A stretch of DNA of 14,163 nucleotides from Thioglobus_B sp964566765. Lineage in GTDB: Bacteria; Pseudomonadota; Gammaproteobacteria; PS1; Pseudothioglobaceae. Both the position numbers and the translations under genes were made by a program. The notes below the pieces were generated by a model that made no database searches, was not told where the DNA came from, and saw only the letters and a program-made list of their open reading frames with translations. Positions 13,856-14,163 of the stretch are shown here, in pieces; the stretch's first letter is position 1; each line of letters begins with the position of its first letter. The stretch covers positions 1 to 14,163 of the forward strand of contig CAZMJI010000029.1 in the NCBI GenBank assembly GCA_964566765.1, in the 5' to 3' direction.

Positions 13856-14163
13856 TTAATACCCAATCACGGTCCTAAGCTCTTCGATTCTGAGTTGAGT
13901 CATATCCAGCACACACAAAGGATGGGCGATGATGCCTACATCTCCCTGTGTGTAACGCTGACGAATAACCTCGCAATGAGAATCTTTATAACGCATCCAG
14001 TCTACTTGTGAGCGTCTTATCTCAGCAGTCAGTTCAGCGGCAGACTCATACGCCATATCAAGTGCCCTTTGCATCACCTGCTCCTCAGTATGCAGCTCGG
14101 TAGTTAGACAACTGTGCATATCACGTGCCGTTTCCGCCTCGGTTAAGCAATTTCCATAACTCT
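13856..14163 (-). CDS. LprI/DUF1311-like protein (C-terminal part, runs off the right edge)
   Basis: The frame is open from base 14163 to a stop at 13856. An internal ATG exists at 14119, but the 14 codons upstream of it also fit the family (SYGNCLTEAETARDMHSC), so I treat it as a gene cut by the window edge. The visible part has the DUF1311 pattern: 'T..(E)M..C' (ARDMHSC), a long helix (about QRALDMAYESAAELTAE), then QVDWMRYKDSHC, with the conserved W and C spaced as in LprI proteins, and a later Cys. Members are exported and some inhibit host lysozyme. The signal peptide would lie outside the window. Convergent with nhaA, 24 bp apart. Confidence 0.6.
   Translation of the reverse strand, partial: SYGNCLTEAETARDMHSCLTTELHTEEQVMQRALDMAYESAAELTAEIRRSQVDWMRYKDSHCEVIRQRYTQGDVGIIAHPLCVLDMTQLRIEELRTVIGY

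Overview
The window reads as chromosomal DNA of a gammaproteobacterium, probably aquatic or marine. GC is moderate and coding is dense on both strands. The housekeeping genes (rsgA, a SlyD-type FKBP, nhaA) have gammaproteobacterial character, and about half of the genes encode exported proteins. I cannot name a genus. No tRNA, rRNA, insertion sequence, phage gene or CRISPR array is visible, and no gene-free stretch reaches 300 bp. The longest gaps are 1468-1669, 12410-12586 and 11921-12058.

Left end (1-1533, minus strand): a LolA-like periplasmic/outer-membrane lipoprotein-sorting-family protein is followed by the N-terminal part of a DUF1302 outer-membrane protein, which runs off the left edge. 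A terminator-like hairpin lies between them, and a good sigma70-type promoter lies upstream. Elsewhere this pair usually accompanies an RND-type exporter.

1670-4432 (plus strand): a tightly packed run of a Ste24-type M48 membrane protease, two tiny paralogous monoheme c-type cytochromes, and the circularly permuted ribosome-assembly GTPase RsgA. The run meets head-on a minus-strand exported rhodanese + metallo-beta-lactamase-fold fusion (4435-5745) whose HxHxDH signature is degraded. A small exported aromatic/Gln/Asn-rich protein diverges from it.

6167-8850: a zinc-ribbon SAM methyltransferase with an upstream SlyD-type prolyl isomerase (minus), a divergent secreted lipase-like hydrolase (plus), and then a three-gene minus-strand operon (10407 to 8104). 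That operon encodes an exported amidohydrolase, an M23-like protein that has lost expected metal and active-site histidines, and a dienelactone-hydrolase-like protein. It has its own promoter with a palindrome at the -35.

10504-11920 (minus): the most unusual locus. Three overlapping genes encode a Tat-signal Ser/Gly tract protein, a small lipoprotein and an HprK-like P-loop kinase. I know of no described system with exactly this composition.

Right end: a GGCT-fold protein (minus), then nhaA (plus). The nhaA leader can form a two-part hairpin and two mutually exclusive pairings around the ribosome binding site, so it is a candidate cation riboswitch. The window ends in an LprI/DUF1311-like gene cut by the right edge.
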